Source: an uncultured Halomonas sp.
GTDB lineage: Bacteria > Pseudomonadota > Gammaproteobacteria > Pseudomonadales > Halomonadaceae
DNA: 64,000 bases
Reading direction: 5' to 3'
Assembly (NCBI RefSeq): GCF_947501415.1
Contig: NZ_CANMVL010000009.1
Location: 1 to 64,000, forward strand
The translations under genes and the position numbers were made by a program. The notes beneath the pieces were generated by a model that saw nothing but the letters and a program-made list of their open reading frames with translations, was not told where the DNA came from and did not search any database. How positions within the stretch are numbered: the first letter of the stretch is position 1; every line of letters starts with the position of its first letter. Below are positions 1 through 8,319 of the stretch, piece by piece.

Positions 1-1011
1 TACTGCCCGCAAGCAGTGCGACGCGTCGAGATCCCCAAGGGCAATGGCAAGATGCGCCCGCTGGGCATTCCGACCGTGAAGGACCGTATTGTCCAGGCAG
101 CGGTCAAGCGCGTGATCGAACCGATCTTCGAGCATGAGTTTCTGCCGATGAGCTACGGATTCCGGCCAGGCAGAGGTTGCAAGGATGCCCTGCGAGACGT
201 CGATGATGCGCTTAAAGCGGGCATGACCTGGGTGGTAGATGCGGATCTGCAAGGCTATTTCGATAGCATCCCGCACGACCGCCTGATGGCCCGCGTCGAA
301 GAGCGAATCAGCGACGGTCGACTGCTGGCCTTGCTACGAAGCTGGTTGAGCCAGGACATCGTCAGCGACATGAGCCGATGGACACCCACGTCAGGGACGC
401 CACAAGGCGCGATCATCAGCCCCTTGTTGGCGAACGTCTACCTGCACCCGCTGGACCAGGAAGTGACACAGCACGGCTACCGCATGGTGCGGTATGCCGA
501 TGATTTCGTCATTCTCTGCCGCAGTGAGCAGGAGGCCCGACAAGCCCTGGCCCATGTCCAGGAATGGGTAGCGGCGAATGGCCTGACTCTGCACCCCGAC
601 AAGACCCATGTCGGTGATTGCCGGCGGAAGGGACAGGGTTTCGACTTCCTGGGCTACCGCTTCGAGGCGGATCGTCGCTGGGTGCGCAAGAAGAGCCTCA
701 AGGCCTTCAAGGATAAAGTGAGAAGCAAGGCGCGGCGGACGGAAGGCAAGAGTCTGCGTCAGGTCATTGCCTCACTGAACCCGATGCTGAGAGGGTGGTT
801 TGGCTACTTTCGGCACGCCTACCGGACGACGTTCCGTTCATTGGACGGCTTCATTCGTCGGCGGCTGCGGGCCATGCTGCGCAAGCAGGAGAAGCGTCCG
901 GGGCGTGGCAACACCCGGTCGGACATACGACGCTGGTCCAATACGTTCTTCGCGGCCGCGGGGCTCTTCACCCTAGCCGGAGCCTGGCGGCATGCGAGCC
1001 AATCCCGATGA
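1..1011 (+). CDS. ltrA: Group II intron reverse transcriptase/maturase (5'-truncated by window)
   Basis: Intron-encoded protein that assists splicing as a maturase and copies the intron into DNA at new sites. The frame is open from base 1. A GTG at 16 could be read as a start, but the upstream codons already encode the RT1 region, so the gene continues to the left. Visible RT blocks are the IPK..GKMRPLGIPT region, GFRPGRGC, the catalytic YADD (bases 491-502) and the FLGYRF block. The C-terminal maturase region has the typical LNPMLRGWFGYF motif. A stop lies at 1009-1011, followed directly by intron RNA domain V. No endonuclease (HNH) domain is visible after the maturase region. The catalytic residues are intact, so this copy could be active if its 5' part is complete. 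Confidence 0.93.
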   Translation, partial: YCPQAVRRVEIPKGNGKMRPLGIPTVKDRIVQAAVKRVIEPIFEHEFLPMSYGFRPGRGCKDALRDVDDALKAGMTWVVDADLQGYFDSIPHDRLMARVEERISDGRLLALLRSWLSQDIVSDMSRWTPTSGTPQGAIISPLLANVYLHPLDQEVTQHGYRMVRYADDFVILCRSEQEARQALAHVQEWVAANGLTLHPDKTHVGDCRRKGQGFDFLGYRFEADRRWVRKKSLKAFKDKVRSKARRTEGKSLRQVIASLNPMLRGWFGYFRHAYRTTFRSLDGFIRRRLRAMLRKQEKRPGRGNTRSDIRRWSNTFFAAAGLFTLAGAWRHASQSR

Positions 1012-1028
1012 GGAAACCATCGACTGGA

Positions 1029-1098
1029 GAGCCGTGTGCGGGAGAACCGCACGCACGGTTCGGAGGGCGGGGAGGGCTTAGCCCTTCCCGACCCCTAT
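1029..1098 (+). ncRNA. Group II intron RNA domains V and VI
   Basis: Domain V is at 1029-1061. It begins GAGCCGTGTGCGG and ends CCGCACGCACGGTTC, forming the canonical hairpin with the AGC catalytic triad at its base and a GAGA-type loop. Domain VI follows at about 1067-1096 as a GC-rich hairpin (GGGGAGGGCT / AGCCCTTCCC) ending near CCCCTAT. Position and sequence agree with known bacterial group II introns. The bulged branch-point A was not assigned. Confidence 0.82.
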
Positions 1099-1102
1099 CG
1101 AT

Positions 1103-1157
1103 GAACCCTGGCCTCCCATGGTGAACCCCGGCCTCCGCTCTGTGGGAGGCCGGGTTC
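1103..1157 (+). repeat. Terminator-like inverted repeat with duplicated left arm next to intron
   Basis: The left arm GAACCCYGGCCTCC occurs twice, at 1103-1116 and 1123-1136. The right arm GGAGGCCGGGTTC lies at 1145-1157. The second copy pairs with it over 13 bp with one bulged C. No T-run follows, so termination efficiency is uncertain. It probably derives from the transcription terminator of whatever gene the intron entered. Confidence 0.6.
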
Positions 1158-1311
1158 CCTGGGCGATACCCGAACTCACGTTTTCCTGATGAGCCGCGCC
1201 CGTCACCCTCGCCGGGACCAGCTGGTTACTCTCGAGGCCGTGGTGTCGACGCCCGCGACCCACCTGCTCTATGGCACAATATCCGGTCTCGTGAATCGAC
1301 AAGGATCGCCA

Positions 1312-1827
1312 ATGGCGTATGTGCTGGTGATGGGCGGTCTCGCCCTCTCGGTTAGCTTTACCCTGGGCTGGGCGCTGTGGCGTCTGGTTCGTGGGGCGCT
1401 GGGCTGGTTGGGTGGCTCCCCCTCGGGGGGTGCCAGGGTCAAGCCCAAGGCTCGCAAGCCCGCGGCCAGAAAGCCGGCGAGCAAGGCAGCCTCCAACAAG
1501 TCATCGGCTACCAGGTCATCTGCCTCCAGGTCATCCAGCGGCAGGGCCGCAACGCCTCGCAAGGCGGCTGCCCAGCAGCCTGCCAAGCCCAGCGAACCCT
1601 GGGGCCTGACCCGGTGGCTGGCGGCGAACCGCTCCCTGCTGCCTCTCGCCAGCCTGGCCGTGATGCTCTACGCCTTCGGTCGACTCGTGGTATTTGGCCT
1701 GCAGCACCGCCCCGTGGAAGCGCCGGCCTCGTTTGCCCAGGTGGTGATGGTGATTGGCTGGGTGGCGGCGGTGCTGCTTGGCCTGGCACTGCTCTCCCTG
1801 CTGGCACGCTGGCGCTGTCGGGAGTGA
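1312..1827 (+). CDS. Small membrane protein with Ala/Lys/Ser-rich linker
   Basis: Unrecognised protein of 171 aa. I chose the ATG at 1312 because AAGGA lies just upstream at 1301-1305; an earlier in-frame ATG at 1189 would add 41 residues with no membrane character. The predicted layout is one N-terminal membrane helix (residues about 3-26), then a low-complexity basic linker rich in Ala, Lys, Ser, Arg and Pro (about 40-105), then two further helices (about 112-135 and 142-168). Such linkers are seen in histone-H1-like and phasin-like proteins, but nothing here fixes a function. It lies 64 bases upstream of a TerB-like gene on the same strand and may be co-transcribed with it. Confidence 0.6.
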   Translation: MAYVLVMGGLALSVSFTLGWALWRLVRGALGWLGGSPSGGARVKPKARKPAARKPASKAASNKSSATRSSASRSSSGRAATPRKAAAQQPAKPSEPWGLTRWLAANRSLLPLASLAVMLYAFGRLVVFGLQHRPVEAPASFAQVVMVIGWVAAVLLGLALLSLLARWRCRE

Positions 1828-1891
1828 CGAGGGCTGCGAACCCGCATAACGTTGGCGAGTCTCACCGTGGTAGCGACCGAAGGAGAAACTT

Positions 1892-2365
1892 GTGCTAGCC
1901 AATATCCAGCGATTCTTTCAGCAGATGCTCTCGGAGGAGGGCGACGGCGCCGGGCGTGAGGCGCCGAGCCTGGAGCTTGCCGCCGCGGCGCTGCTCTGCG
2001 AGGTGATACGCGCCGACTACGAGGTCACCCCGGATGAGCTCGAGACCTTGCGGGACCAGCTGCGTCGACATCTGAGCGTTAGCGACGAGGCGATCGATGA
2101 GCTGATGGCCCTGGCCCAGCAGGAGGTCGAGGGTGCCGTCGATCACTATCAGTTCGTCTCGTTGATCAGACAGCACTACGACTATTCTCGGCGCTGCGAG
2201 CTGGTGCGCATGATGTGGGCGCTGGCGCTGGCCGACGGTGAGCAGCACCATCTGGAGGAGCACCGCATCCGTCAGCTGGCCGAGCTGCTGCATGTCAGCC
2301 ATGCTGACTTCATCCGCACCAAGCTGCAGGTGCAGCAGCAGGGCGGCGCCAGCGCAGATGACTGA
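1892..2365 (+). CDS. TerB-family (tellurite resistance) protein
   Basis: A 157-aa helical protein of the TerB/DjlA-N type. The start is GTG at 1892 with AAGGAGAAAC upstream at 1880-1889. The family pattern is visible: an N-terminal LAAAALLCEVIRAD helix, VTPDELETL, and the repeated ALADGEQHHLEE..RIRQLAELL motif with acidic residues that bind divalent metal in characterised TerB. Solitary TerB-like proteins of this length are common in proteobacteria and are probably stress or membrane-associated proteins rather than true tellurite resistance factors; no other ter genes are nearby. The stop codon is the first TGA of a tandem repeat array that follows. Confidence 0.8.
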   Translation: MLANIQRFFQQMLSEEGDGAGREAPSLELAAAALLCEVIRADYEVTPDELETLRDQLRRHLSVSDEAIDELMALAQQEVEGAVDHYQFVSLIRQHYDYSRRCELVRMMWALALADGEQHHLEEHRIRQLAELLHVSHADFIRTKLQVQQQGGASADD

Positions 2366-2472
2366 AGACCCAGGTGGCTGAAGACCTGAATGACTGAAGA
2401 CCTGGATGGCTGAAGACCTGGTTGGCTGAAGACCCAGATGGGTGAAGAGCTAGATGCCTGAAGATGAGTGGC
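2363..2472 (+). repeat. 16-bp tandem repeat array, about 6.9 copies
   Basis: Units begin at 2363, 2379, 2395, 2411, 2427, 2443 and 2459. Each starts TGAAGA and follows the approximate consensus TGAAGACCTGGATGGC. The last copy is partial and diverged. The TGA of the first unit is the stop codon of the TerB-like gene, so the array begins exactly at the gene end. No coding frame stays open through it because TGA recurs. Confidence 0.9.
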
Positions 2473-2700
2473 ATGAATCTTTTTCTACCTCTGGGGTATC
2501 CATCTGAATGTCGGCAGAAAAACGGTAATAAATCATGTTTTCGGAAAGGTATTTGGAAGCCTGGCCTGCCGGTGAAACGTTATGATGCCCTGAGTCTTTC
2601 GCCGCCGTGGTCGCAGTGGGGCCGGTGGCATGGAAACATCAATCGTTGAGTGGGCCTCTCCCTGTGGTGAGGCCTGCGTTCTTTCCAGGAGGTGTTGGTG
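2473..2700. other. Intergenic region upstream of the DadA-like gene
   Basis: Together with the preceding tandem repeat this makes a stretch of about 335 bases without a gene. It is AT-richer than its surroundings around 2475-2550 (for example GGTAATAAATCATG at 2524-2537), which would suit a promoter for the downstream oxidoreductase. I see no clear -35/-10 pair, riboswitch or terminator. A short open frame at 2464-2649 has no coding character. Confidence 0.4.
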
Positions 2701-3945
2701 ATGTCTCGTGAAATCGTGGTTCTGGGGGCCGGCATGGTCGGCGTTTCGGTGGCCTGGCATCTGGTGCGCCAGGGCCATTCGGTGACGCTGGTGGACCGCC
2801 GCGAGCCAGGCCGCGAGACCTCCTTCGGCAATGCCGGCATTATCCAGCGCGAATCGGTGCGGCCCTACGCCTTTCCCCGCGATCTCGGCACGCTGATGCG
2901 TGTGCTGCCCAATCGCGAGGTGGATATTCGTTATCGTACGGCGGGCATGCTGAGCGCCGCCAGCCCGCTGCTTCAGTACTGGCTCAACTCCGGCAAGACC
3001 CGCTACGCCAAGATCGTGCCGGAGTATGCGTCGCTGATCATGCGCTGCCTGGAGACCCATGCCCCGATGATCGAGGCCGCCGGTGCCGATCATCTGGTGC
3101 GTCGCGACGGTTGGCTCGAGCTCTACCACACGCAGAAGGCCTTCGATGAGCGACTCGTCGAGGCTCGCGAGAACCGCGACCTCTACGGTGTCGAGTTCGA
3201 AGTGCTCGATGCCGCCGGCCTATACGCCAAGGAACCCCATCTCAAGAAGGGGCTGGTGGGTGCCATCCACTGGACCCAGCCGTGGACCGTCGCCGATCCC
3301 GGCGCGCTGGTGCAGGCCTATGCCGATAACTTCCAGCAGCAGGGCGGCCGCTTCCTGAAGGCCGAGGTGCAGGGTGTCGAGAAGGGCGGCAAGGGCTGGA
3401 AGGTAACCACCGATCGCGAATCGCTGGAAGCGGAGCAGCTGGTGGTGGCGCTCGGTCCCTGGAGCGACAAGTTGCTCAAGCGTCAGGGTATCTCGGTGCC
3501 GCTGTTCGCCAAGCGCGGCTATCATATGCACTACGCCAGCGCCGATGACAACGCGCATCTCAACCACTGGATCATGGATGCCGAGACCGGCTTCCTGCTC
3601 GAGCCGATGCGGGCGGGGATCCGCCTGACCACCGGGGCCGAGCTGGCCGATCTGGATGCACCCCCCAAGTTCAAGCAGCTGAAGGCGGCGGAGCGGGCCG
3701 CAAGGAAGATCTACCCGCTGGGTGAGCGGCGCGACCCCGAGCCCTGGAAGGGCGCGCGCCCCTGCCTGCCGGACATGAAACCGATCATCGGTCCGGCTCC
3801 CAAGCAGGACGGAATGTGGCTGGCCTTCGGCCACGGCCACCAGGGCTTTACCCTGGGACCTGTGACCGGACTGCTGCTGAGTCAGATGATGGCAGGCGAG
3901 ACGCCCGAGGTGGATATGGCGCCCTTCAGCGCCACACGCTTCTGA
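2701..3945 (+). CDS. FAD-dependent D-amino-acid dehydrogenase-like oxidoreductase
   Basis: A 414-aa DAO-family flavoenzyme that probably oxidises a D-amino acid or a related secondary amine and passes electrons to the respiratory chain. The ATG at 2701 is preceded by AGGAGG at 2687-2692; the upstream in-frame GTG at 2692 would overlap this site. The N-terminus has the FAD-binding Rossmann motif VVLGAGMVGVSVAWHL, then DRREPGRETSFGNAG as in DadA. The C-terminal FGHGHQGFTLGPVTG is the second FAD-contact region. Length and motifs match DadA (about 430 aa), but identity within the DAO family cannot be set by eye. No alanine racemase (dadX) lies beside it, so I do not assign dadA. It is monocistronic and convergent with the next gene. 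Confidence 0.82.
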   Translation: MSREIVVLGAGMVGVSVAWHLVRQGHSVTLVDRREPGRETSFGNAGIIQRESVRPYAFPRDLGTLMRVLPNREVDIRYRTAGMLSAASPLLQYWLNSGKTRYAKIVPEYASLIMRCLETHAPMIEAAGADHLVRRDGWLELYHTQKAFDERLVEARENRDLYGVEFEVLDAAGLYAKEPHLKKGLVGAIHWTQPWTVADPGALVQAYADNFQQQGGRFLKAEVQGVEKGGKGWKVTTDRESLEAEQLVVALGPWSDKLLKRQGISVPLFAKRGYHMHYASADDNAHLNHWIMDAETGFLLEPMRAGIRLTTGAELADLDAPPKFKQLKAAERAARKIYPLGERRDPEPWKGARPCLPDMKPIIGPAPKQDGMWLAFGHGHQGFTLGPVTGLLLSQMMAGETPEVDMAPFSATRF

Positions 3946-4013
3946 GTCTGACGTCACTCTGGAGGGCACGGGGCAAAGTCGAAGTGACTGGCCCAACAGC
4001 GCCGCAGGGCCTA

Positions 4014-4433
4014 TCAGGTCTTGCGGCGTCGTTTTATCTGGTGGGTGGCCAGCTTGACCATCAGGGTGACGATAAACACCAGCCAGCCGGCGGTGGCCAT
4101 CACATTGAACAGCAGCAGCTTCTGTACGCCGCTCAGGGGGGCGAAGATCAACTCGAAGGTGATGCCGAACAGAAAGGCGAGGAACAGCGGCAGCGCCAGG
4201 ATATGCATCCACATCTCGGTGCGTCGCTTCCTTACGTGATAGCGGCGCAGGTGTACGCGGGTGGGCCGATGCACGAAGGTGACCAGCACGGTGGTGCCGA
4301 GCAGCAGCAGGGCCGCCACGGTGGGCTGAAGATTGCCCAGGTGGGCCGACAGACTGATCGACCAGTACACGACCAGCCACATCAAGCCGGCCATGCTGGC
4401 AGCCAGATCGGCATAGTGGCGAACCTTGGGCAT
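4014..4433 (-). CDS. Four-helix integral membrane protein, function unknown
   Basis: A 139-aa protein with four predicted membrane helices: residues about 9-31, 38-54, 75-98 and 105-127. A basic loop with several Arg and His separates helices 2 and 3, and the C-terminus is very basic (HQIKRRRKT). The start ATG at 4433 has GGGAGAGAAA upstream. I do not recognise the family. It lies downstream of the EamA transporter gene on the same strand with a 126-base gap, and converges with the DadA-like gene. Confidence 0.65.
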   Translation of the reverse strand: MPKVRHYADLAASMAGLMWLVVYWSISLSAHLGNLQPTVAALLLLGTTVLVTFVHRPTRVHLRRYHVRKRRTEMWMHILALPLFLAFLFGITFELIFAPLSGVQKLLLFNVMATAGWLVFIVTLMVKLATHQIKRRRKT

Positions 4434-4559
4434 CTTTTCTCTCCCTGAAATCTGGCCGCATGATACGGGATTTGCCGGCTTCTTGGCGAGCTCACCGGTG
4501 GCTCTCGTCGCGTTTCCTGCCGGTGCCTGTTGTTATCTGGTGAAAGCTATCTGGGGAAG

Positions 4560-5456
4560 TTATCTGGTGAAGCGCAGCACCAGCTTGCGGACCCAGTACC
4601 AGCGGTTGATCAGCAGGGCGGTGAAGATCAGCGAGCAGCCGGCCAGTTGCAGCAGGGTCATGGTCTCGCCGTACCAGGCGGCTGCCAGCAGGGCGGTCCA
4701 GACCGCCTCGAGCATCAGGATGACCGCGGCGTGGCTCGGGGTGGTGAGGCCCTGGGCGTGAATCTGCAGGAAGAAGCGCAGGGTGCTCGAGAGCAGGATG
4801 CTGGCCGCCAGCCAGCCGAGGATATCGCCGCCTAGCCGCGCCGGCCATGGCTCCACCAGCGCCGATGCCAGGCTGAGCAGAATGCCGACGACGGTAAGCT
4901 GGATAGCAGTAAGCGGCAGGGCGGGCAGGTGACGTACCACCCGCGTATTGGTATTGATCAGCAGCGAGAAGAGTAGCGCCGAGGTGGCGATCAGCCACTG
5001 GCTGGGTTCCAGGCGCAGCCCGGCATTCAGCGACAGCAGGCCGAAGCCGACCAGCGCGATGGGCAGGGCGATCCAGGTGGTGCGCGGTGGGCGATCACCG
5101 AACAGCAGGCGGGCCACCACCGGCACCAGCAGGATGCCCAGGCTATTGATAAAGGCGCTCTCGCCGAGGTGGCGGGAGTGGAAGAGCCCCATGACCCAGA
5201 AGCCGATGGCGGCGCTGAACAGCAGACCCACGCCGGCGCTGGTGGCCAGGTCGCGTCGGCTCAGCCGGCGCAGGGCGGGAAGGGCGAACAGCACAAGTAT
5301 CAACCCGGCGAGCAGGAAGCGTGTGCCGATAAACAGCAGCGGCGGCATGCCCGCGAGGGCCTCCTTGGAGAAGATCCAGCCGGCGGCGGCGAGCAGGGTG
5401 ACGGTCAGCAGCAGCAGGTCGGCGCGCAGCGGACTGCGCTCCAGGGAGTCGGTCAT
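4560..5456 (-). CDS. EamA-family (DMT superfamily) transporter
   Basis: A 298-aa protein with about ten membrane helices arranged as two EamA repeats, typical of drug/metabolite transporters that export amino acids or metabolites. I chose the ATG at 5456 (MTDSLERSPLRADLL) because the frame upstream of it is not membrane-like and runs into the pyrC promoter region. The first repeat contains KEALAGMPPLLFIGTRF and the second contains TTPSHAAVILMLEAVWTALLA, both EamA hallmarks. Substrate cannot be inferred. It is divergent from pyrC; a TATACT hexamer at 5537-5542 lies between them. Confidence 0.82.
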   Translation of the reverse strand: MTDSLERSPLRADLLLLTVTLLAAAGWIFSKEALAGMPPLLFIGTRFLLAGLILVLFALPALRRLSRRDLATSAGVGLLFSAAIGFWVMGLFHSRHLGESAFINSLGILLVPVVARLLFGDRPPRTTWIALPIALVGFGLLSLNAGLRLEPSQWLIATSALLFSLLINTNTRVVRHLPALPLTAIQLTVVGILLSLASALVEPWPARLGGDILGWLAASILLSSTLRFFLQIHAQGLTTPSHAAVILMLEAVWTALLAAAWYGETMTLLQLAGCSLIFTALLINRWYWVRKLVLRFTR

Positions 5457-5599
5457 AAGGCGTCCGAGGCAAAGGCAAAAACCGCATGTTAGCAGACTAT
5501 ATGGTTCGCGGTTCTGCCCTGCCCGGCGGCATTCGGTATACTGGCGCGATATCGATTTGAACCCGCCACTACATTTCAACCCCTAATACAGGATCCGCC

Positions 5600-6634
5600 G
5601 TGACTACCCTGACCCTGACTCGCCCCGACGACTGGCATCTCCATCTGCGCGACGGCCAGGCGCTGGCCGCCGTGGTCGAGGCCTCTGCTCGCCAGATGGG
5701 CCGAGCCATCATCATGCCCAACCTGACGCCGCCGGTGACCACCACCAAACAGGCGCTGGCCTATCGCGAGCGGATCCTGGCGGCGTTGCCCGAGGGCAGC
5801 CGCTTCGAGCCGCTGATGACCCTCTATCTCACCGACAATACGCCCGCCGAGGAGATCGAGCGTGCCCATGCCAGCGGCCTGGTGCAGGCGGTCAAGCTCT
5901 ATCCCGCGGGCGCCACCACCAACTCCGCCTCCGGGGTGACCGATCTGGCGCACTGCGATGCCGCGATCGCCGCCATGGCGAGGCTGGGGATCCCGCTGCT
6001 GATGCATGGTGAGGTGACCGACGCCGAGATCGATATCTTCGATCGTGAGGCGGTGTTTATCGAGAAGGTGCTAAAGCCCCTGCTGGAGCGCCACCCGAGC
6101 CTCAGGGTGGTGTTCGAGCATATCACCACCGCCGAGGCGGCCGAGTTCGTGGCCGCGGCGCCGGCCAATGTGGGCGCGACCATCACCGCCCATCATCTGC
6201 TGTTCAACCGCAACCATATGCTGGTGGGCGGCATTCGCCCCCACTACTACTGCCTGCCGATCCTCAAGCGCGAGCGCCATCGCGAGGCGCTGCTGGCGGC
6301 GGCCACCTCGGGCAGCCCGAAGTTCTTCCTGGGTACCGACAGTGCACCCCATGCCCAGGGTGACAAGGAGAGCGCCTGTGGCTGTGCCGGGGCCTATACC
6401 GCGCCGGCGGCAATCGAGTACTACGCCACTGCCTTCGAGCAGGCCGGCGCCCTGGATCGCCTGGAAGGCTTTGCCAGCCACCACGGCCCGGATTTCTACG
6501 GCCTGCCGCGCAACGCCGATACCATCACCCTGGTGCGCGAGCCGTGGCAGCTTCCTGAGTCGCTGCCGTATGCCAACGGGGCGCGCATCGTGCCGCTGAT
6601 GGCCGGCGAGATGCTGGAGTGGAAGCTGGTTTAG
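5600..6634 (+). CDS. pyrC: Dihydroorotase (class II)
   Basis: A 344-aa zinc amidohydrolase that cyclises N-carbamoyl-aspartate to dihydroorotate in pyrimidine synthesis, in the cytoplasm. The start is GTG at 5600 with AGGATC upstream. The metal-binding HxH is in [10 protein letters not shown] near the N-terminus. [13 protein letters not shown] carries the lysine that is carboxylated in the family; the MHGEV and FEHIT histidines and the GTDSAPH aspartate complete the active site. Length equals E. coli PyrC (348 aa). It is monocistronic, with the hipBA unit downstream. Confidence 0.97.
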   Translation: MTTLTLTRPDDWHLHLRDGQALAAVVEASARQMGRAIIMPNLTPPVTTTKQALAYRERILAALPEGSRFEPLMTLYLTDNTPAEEIERAHASGLVQAVKLYPAGATTNSASGVTDLAHCDAAIAAMARLGIPLLMHGEVTDAEIDIFDREAVFIEKVLKPLLERHPSLRVVFEHITTAEAAEFVAAAPANVGATITAHHLLFNRNHMLVGGIRPHYYCLPILKRERHREALLAAATSGSPKFFLGTDSAPHAQGDKESACGCAGAYTAPAAIEYYATAFEQAGALDRLEGFASHHGPDFYGLPRNADTITLVREPWQLPESLPYANGARIVPLMAGEMLEWKLV

Positions 6635-6708
6635 CAAATACCCGCGTAACCCTTCATCGTGATGGGGTGGTCACCACCCGATTTCGACTTTCGACTCTCG
6701 TCATGGCT

Positions 6709-6759
6709 ATGCATCATATGTGTTGCTATTGTTAAGAAAAAGCAGCGTATATGGTGCAT
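6709..6759 (+). promoter_or_regulatory. Inverted repeat upstream of hipB, candidate operator
   Basis: The left arm ATGCATCATAT (6709-6719) and right arm ATATGGTGCAT (6749-6759) match as an inverted repeat at 10 of 11 positions, with centres 40 bp apart (about four helical turns). The right arm ends five bases before the hipB start. HipB-type antitoxins bind paired operators and repress their own promoter. The sequence differs from the E. coli HipB site (TATCC-N8-GGATA), so this is inference. Confidence 0.5.
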
Positions 6760-6763
6760 TTTG

Positions 6764-7051
6764 ATGAGCCTCCATGATGATCTAGAGCATCGCCGGCGTG
6801 ACCTGGGGTTGACTCAGGCACAACTCGCCGAGCGAATCGGCGTAACGCGCCAGCAATACCAACGCCTGGAAAGTGGCGGTAATCCGCGCCTGGATACCCT
6901 TCGGCTGGTGGCCGACGGCCTCAATGCGCGCCTGGCGCTGATTCCTCTGGAGAAGTGGTACGCCGTCAAGGCGCTGCTCGATGAGGAGAAAGAAGGCGGC
7001 ACTCCTCTCGATGAGGATCCTTGGCAGGGTTTGCTTGGCAGGGAGGAGTGA
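6764..7051 (+). CDS. hipB: HipB-like XRE-family antitoxin / repressor
   Basis: A 95-aa helix-turn-helix protein. The ATG at 6764 (MSLHDDLEHRRRDLG) fits the family length; an earlier in-frame ATG adds a non-conserved tail. The XRE HTH covers about residues 6-60: LGLTQAQLAERIGVTRQQYQRLESG, followed by NPRLDTLRLVADGLNARL. It should neutralise the HipA kinase encoded next and repress the operon. Its stop overlaps the beginning of the hipA reading frame region (hipA start at 7054), so translation is coupled. Confidence 0.88.
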   Translation: MSLHDDLEHRRRDLGLTQAQLAERIGVTRQQYQRLESGGNPRLDTLRLVADGLNARLALIPLEKWYAVKALLDEEKEGGTPLDEDPWQGLLGREE

Positions 7052-7053
7052 GG

Positions 7054-8319
7054 GTGGCCGACGAAAGTGTCGAAATGCTCTCCCTCTGGCTTCATGGCCA
7101 TCGTGTTGGCTGGTTAGCCGGGTACCGTGGTGGGCGCAATGTACTGGTATTTGACGATGACTGGCGTCTTGACGAGGGGCGACCCAGCCTGACGCTATCG
7201 CTGATGCCCTCGGCTCCCCATGGTCGACGCTTGATGCAGGAGCCCTGGATACGGCGTCAGCGGCTTCATCCCTGGCTATCCAATCTGCTTCCTGAGGGAG
7301 CGCTGCGCCACTGGCTGGCTGCCGAGCTCAAGGTGCATCCCGACAATGAGTTTCCTCTATTGGCTGCGCTGGGCCATGATCTGCCGGGTGCGCTGGAAGT
7401 TGCTTCCGTGGCACCCGATGAGATGCCGGCATGGGTGCTGGCTCATTGCTCGAGTGTGACGCCTCAGCCGCGGCGGTTAACCGTGGGGCGTGGGTTTTCG
7501 CTGGCCGGTGTCCAGATGAAGTTTTCCATGCGCGAGCAGGATGGGCGTTTCTTCGGGGCCGATGAGACATTGCCTGGTGACTGGATCCTCAAACCGCCAT
7601 CGCCCCATCACCCTTGGCTCGTTCAGAATGAATATTCCGCCATGCGCCTGGCGCAGGCGGCAGGCGTCACGATTCCGGACATTCGCCTGGTCCCGCTCGA
7701 GTCACTTCACGGCCTGCCCCGCATTAATTTACCTGATGAGCCGCTAGCCTACGCGATCAAGCGATTCGATCGCGAAGATCGTGAGCGGGTGCATGCAGAG
7801 GATTTTGCGCAGGTGTTTTTTCGATATCCTTACGAGAAGTATGACGGTCCTAACTACGAGCAGGTCGGGCGGCTGCTGCGTGAGTTCTCGGCTGATGGAC
7901 TGAGCTGTGTGCTGGAGATGGCGCGCCGATTGCTGGTCAACATGCTATTGGCCAATGGCGATGCTCACTTGAAGAACTGGAGTCTATGGTATCCGGATCG
8001 TCACACTCCGCGTCTGTCGCCTGCTTATGACATCGTGATGACCAGGGCCTATCTGCCCGATGAGCGTGGCGCCGCCCTGAACCTGAACGGCAAGAAGCGC
8101 TGGGATCTGCTGCGAAAAGAGGATTTTCGGCACTGGGCCGAGAGGGTGGGCGTAAGTTGGTCGCTCGTCTCGACTGCCCTCGATGAGACCATGGCGACAG
8201 TCCGAACCAGATGGCCCGCTCTATTGGCGACGCTGCCCATGGCAGAAGAGCACCAGTGCCTCCTGAGAGAGCACTGGCGTCGTCTATCGCCGGAGTGGCG
8301 GGTCGAGCCCCAGCGTTAG
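7054..8319 (+). CDS. hipA: HipA-type serine/threonine kinase toxin
   Basis: A 421-aa kinase toxin. In the best studied system HipA phosphorylates glutamyl-tRNA synthetase and induces persistence. I chose the GTG at 7054, with AGGGAGGAG at 7039-7047, in place of the in-frame GTG at 7048, which lies directly on that site. The N-terminal 'couple-hipA' domain covers about residues 1-100. The HipA_C kinase domain has SLAGVQMKFSM (nucleotide loop), GDWILKPPSP and AIKRFDR (lysine region), the catalytic NGDAHLKNWSLWY and the metal-binding SPAYDIV. All key residues are present, so it is likely active. The two genes form a standard type II toxin-antitoxin pair. Confidence 0.9.
   Translation: MADESVEMLSLWLHGHRVGWLAGYRGGRNVLVFDDDWRLDEGRPSLTLSLMPSAPHGRRLMQEPWIRRQRLHPWLSNLLPEGALRHWLAAELKVHPDNEFPLLAALGHDLPGALEVASVAPDEMPAWVLAHCSSVTPQPRRLTVGRGFSLAGVQMKFSMREQDGRFFGADETLPGDWILKPPSPHHPWLVQNEYSAMRLAQAAGVTIPDIRLVPLESLHGLPRINLPDEPLAYAIKRFDREDRERVHAEDFAQVFFRYPYEKYDGPNYEQVGRLLREFSADGLSCVLEMARRLLVNMLLANGDAHLKNWSLWYPDRHTPRLSPAYDIVMTRAYLPDERGAALNLNGKKRWDLLRKEDFRHWAERVGVSWSLVSTALDETMATVRTRWPALLATLPMAEEHQCLLREHWRRLSPEWRVEPQR

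Larger units (their letters stand above)
1..1098 (+). mobile_element. Group II intron, 3' part (5' end outside window)
   Basis: The segment combines an intron-encoded reverse transcriptase reading frame that is open at the left edge with a domain V/VI-like RNA end just after its stop. The likely 3' splice boundary is the AT at about 1097-1098, because group II introns end in AY. The 5' part (RNA domains I-III and the RT N-terminus) lies outside the window. The flank just downstream carries terminator-like inverted repeats, a setting typical of group IIC introns, but the class cannot be fixed from this fragment. Confidence 0.85.

Noticed and set aside
2464..2649. Short plus-strand frame (61 codons) after the 16-bp repeats
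   Set aside because: No RBS, no composition typical of the other genes, and it sits in a probable promoter region.
3220..4461. Minus-strand frame across the end of the DadA-like gene and the small membrane protein
   Set aside because: It overlaps two better-supported genes and shows no signatures.
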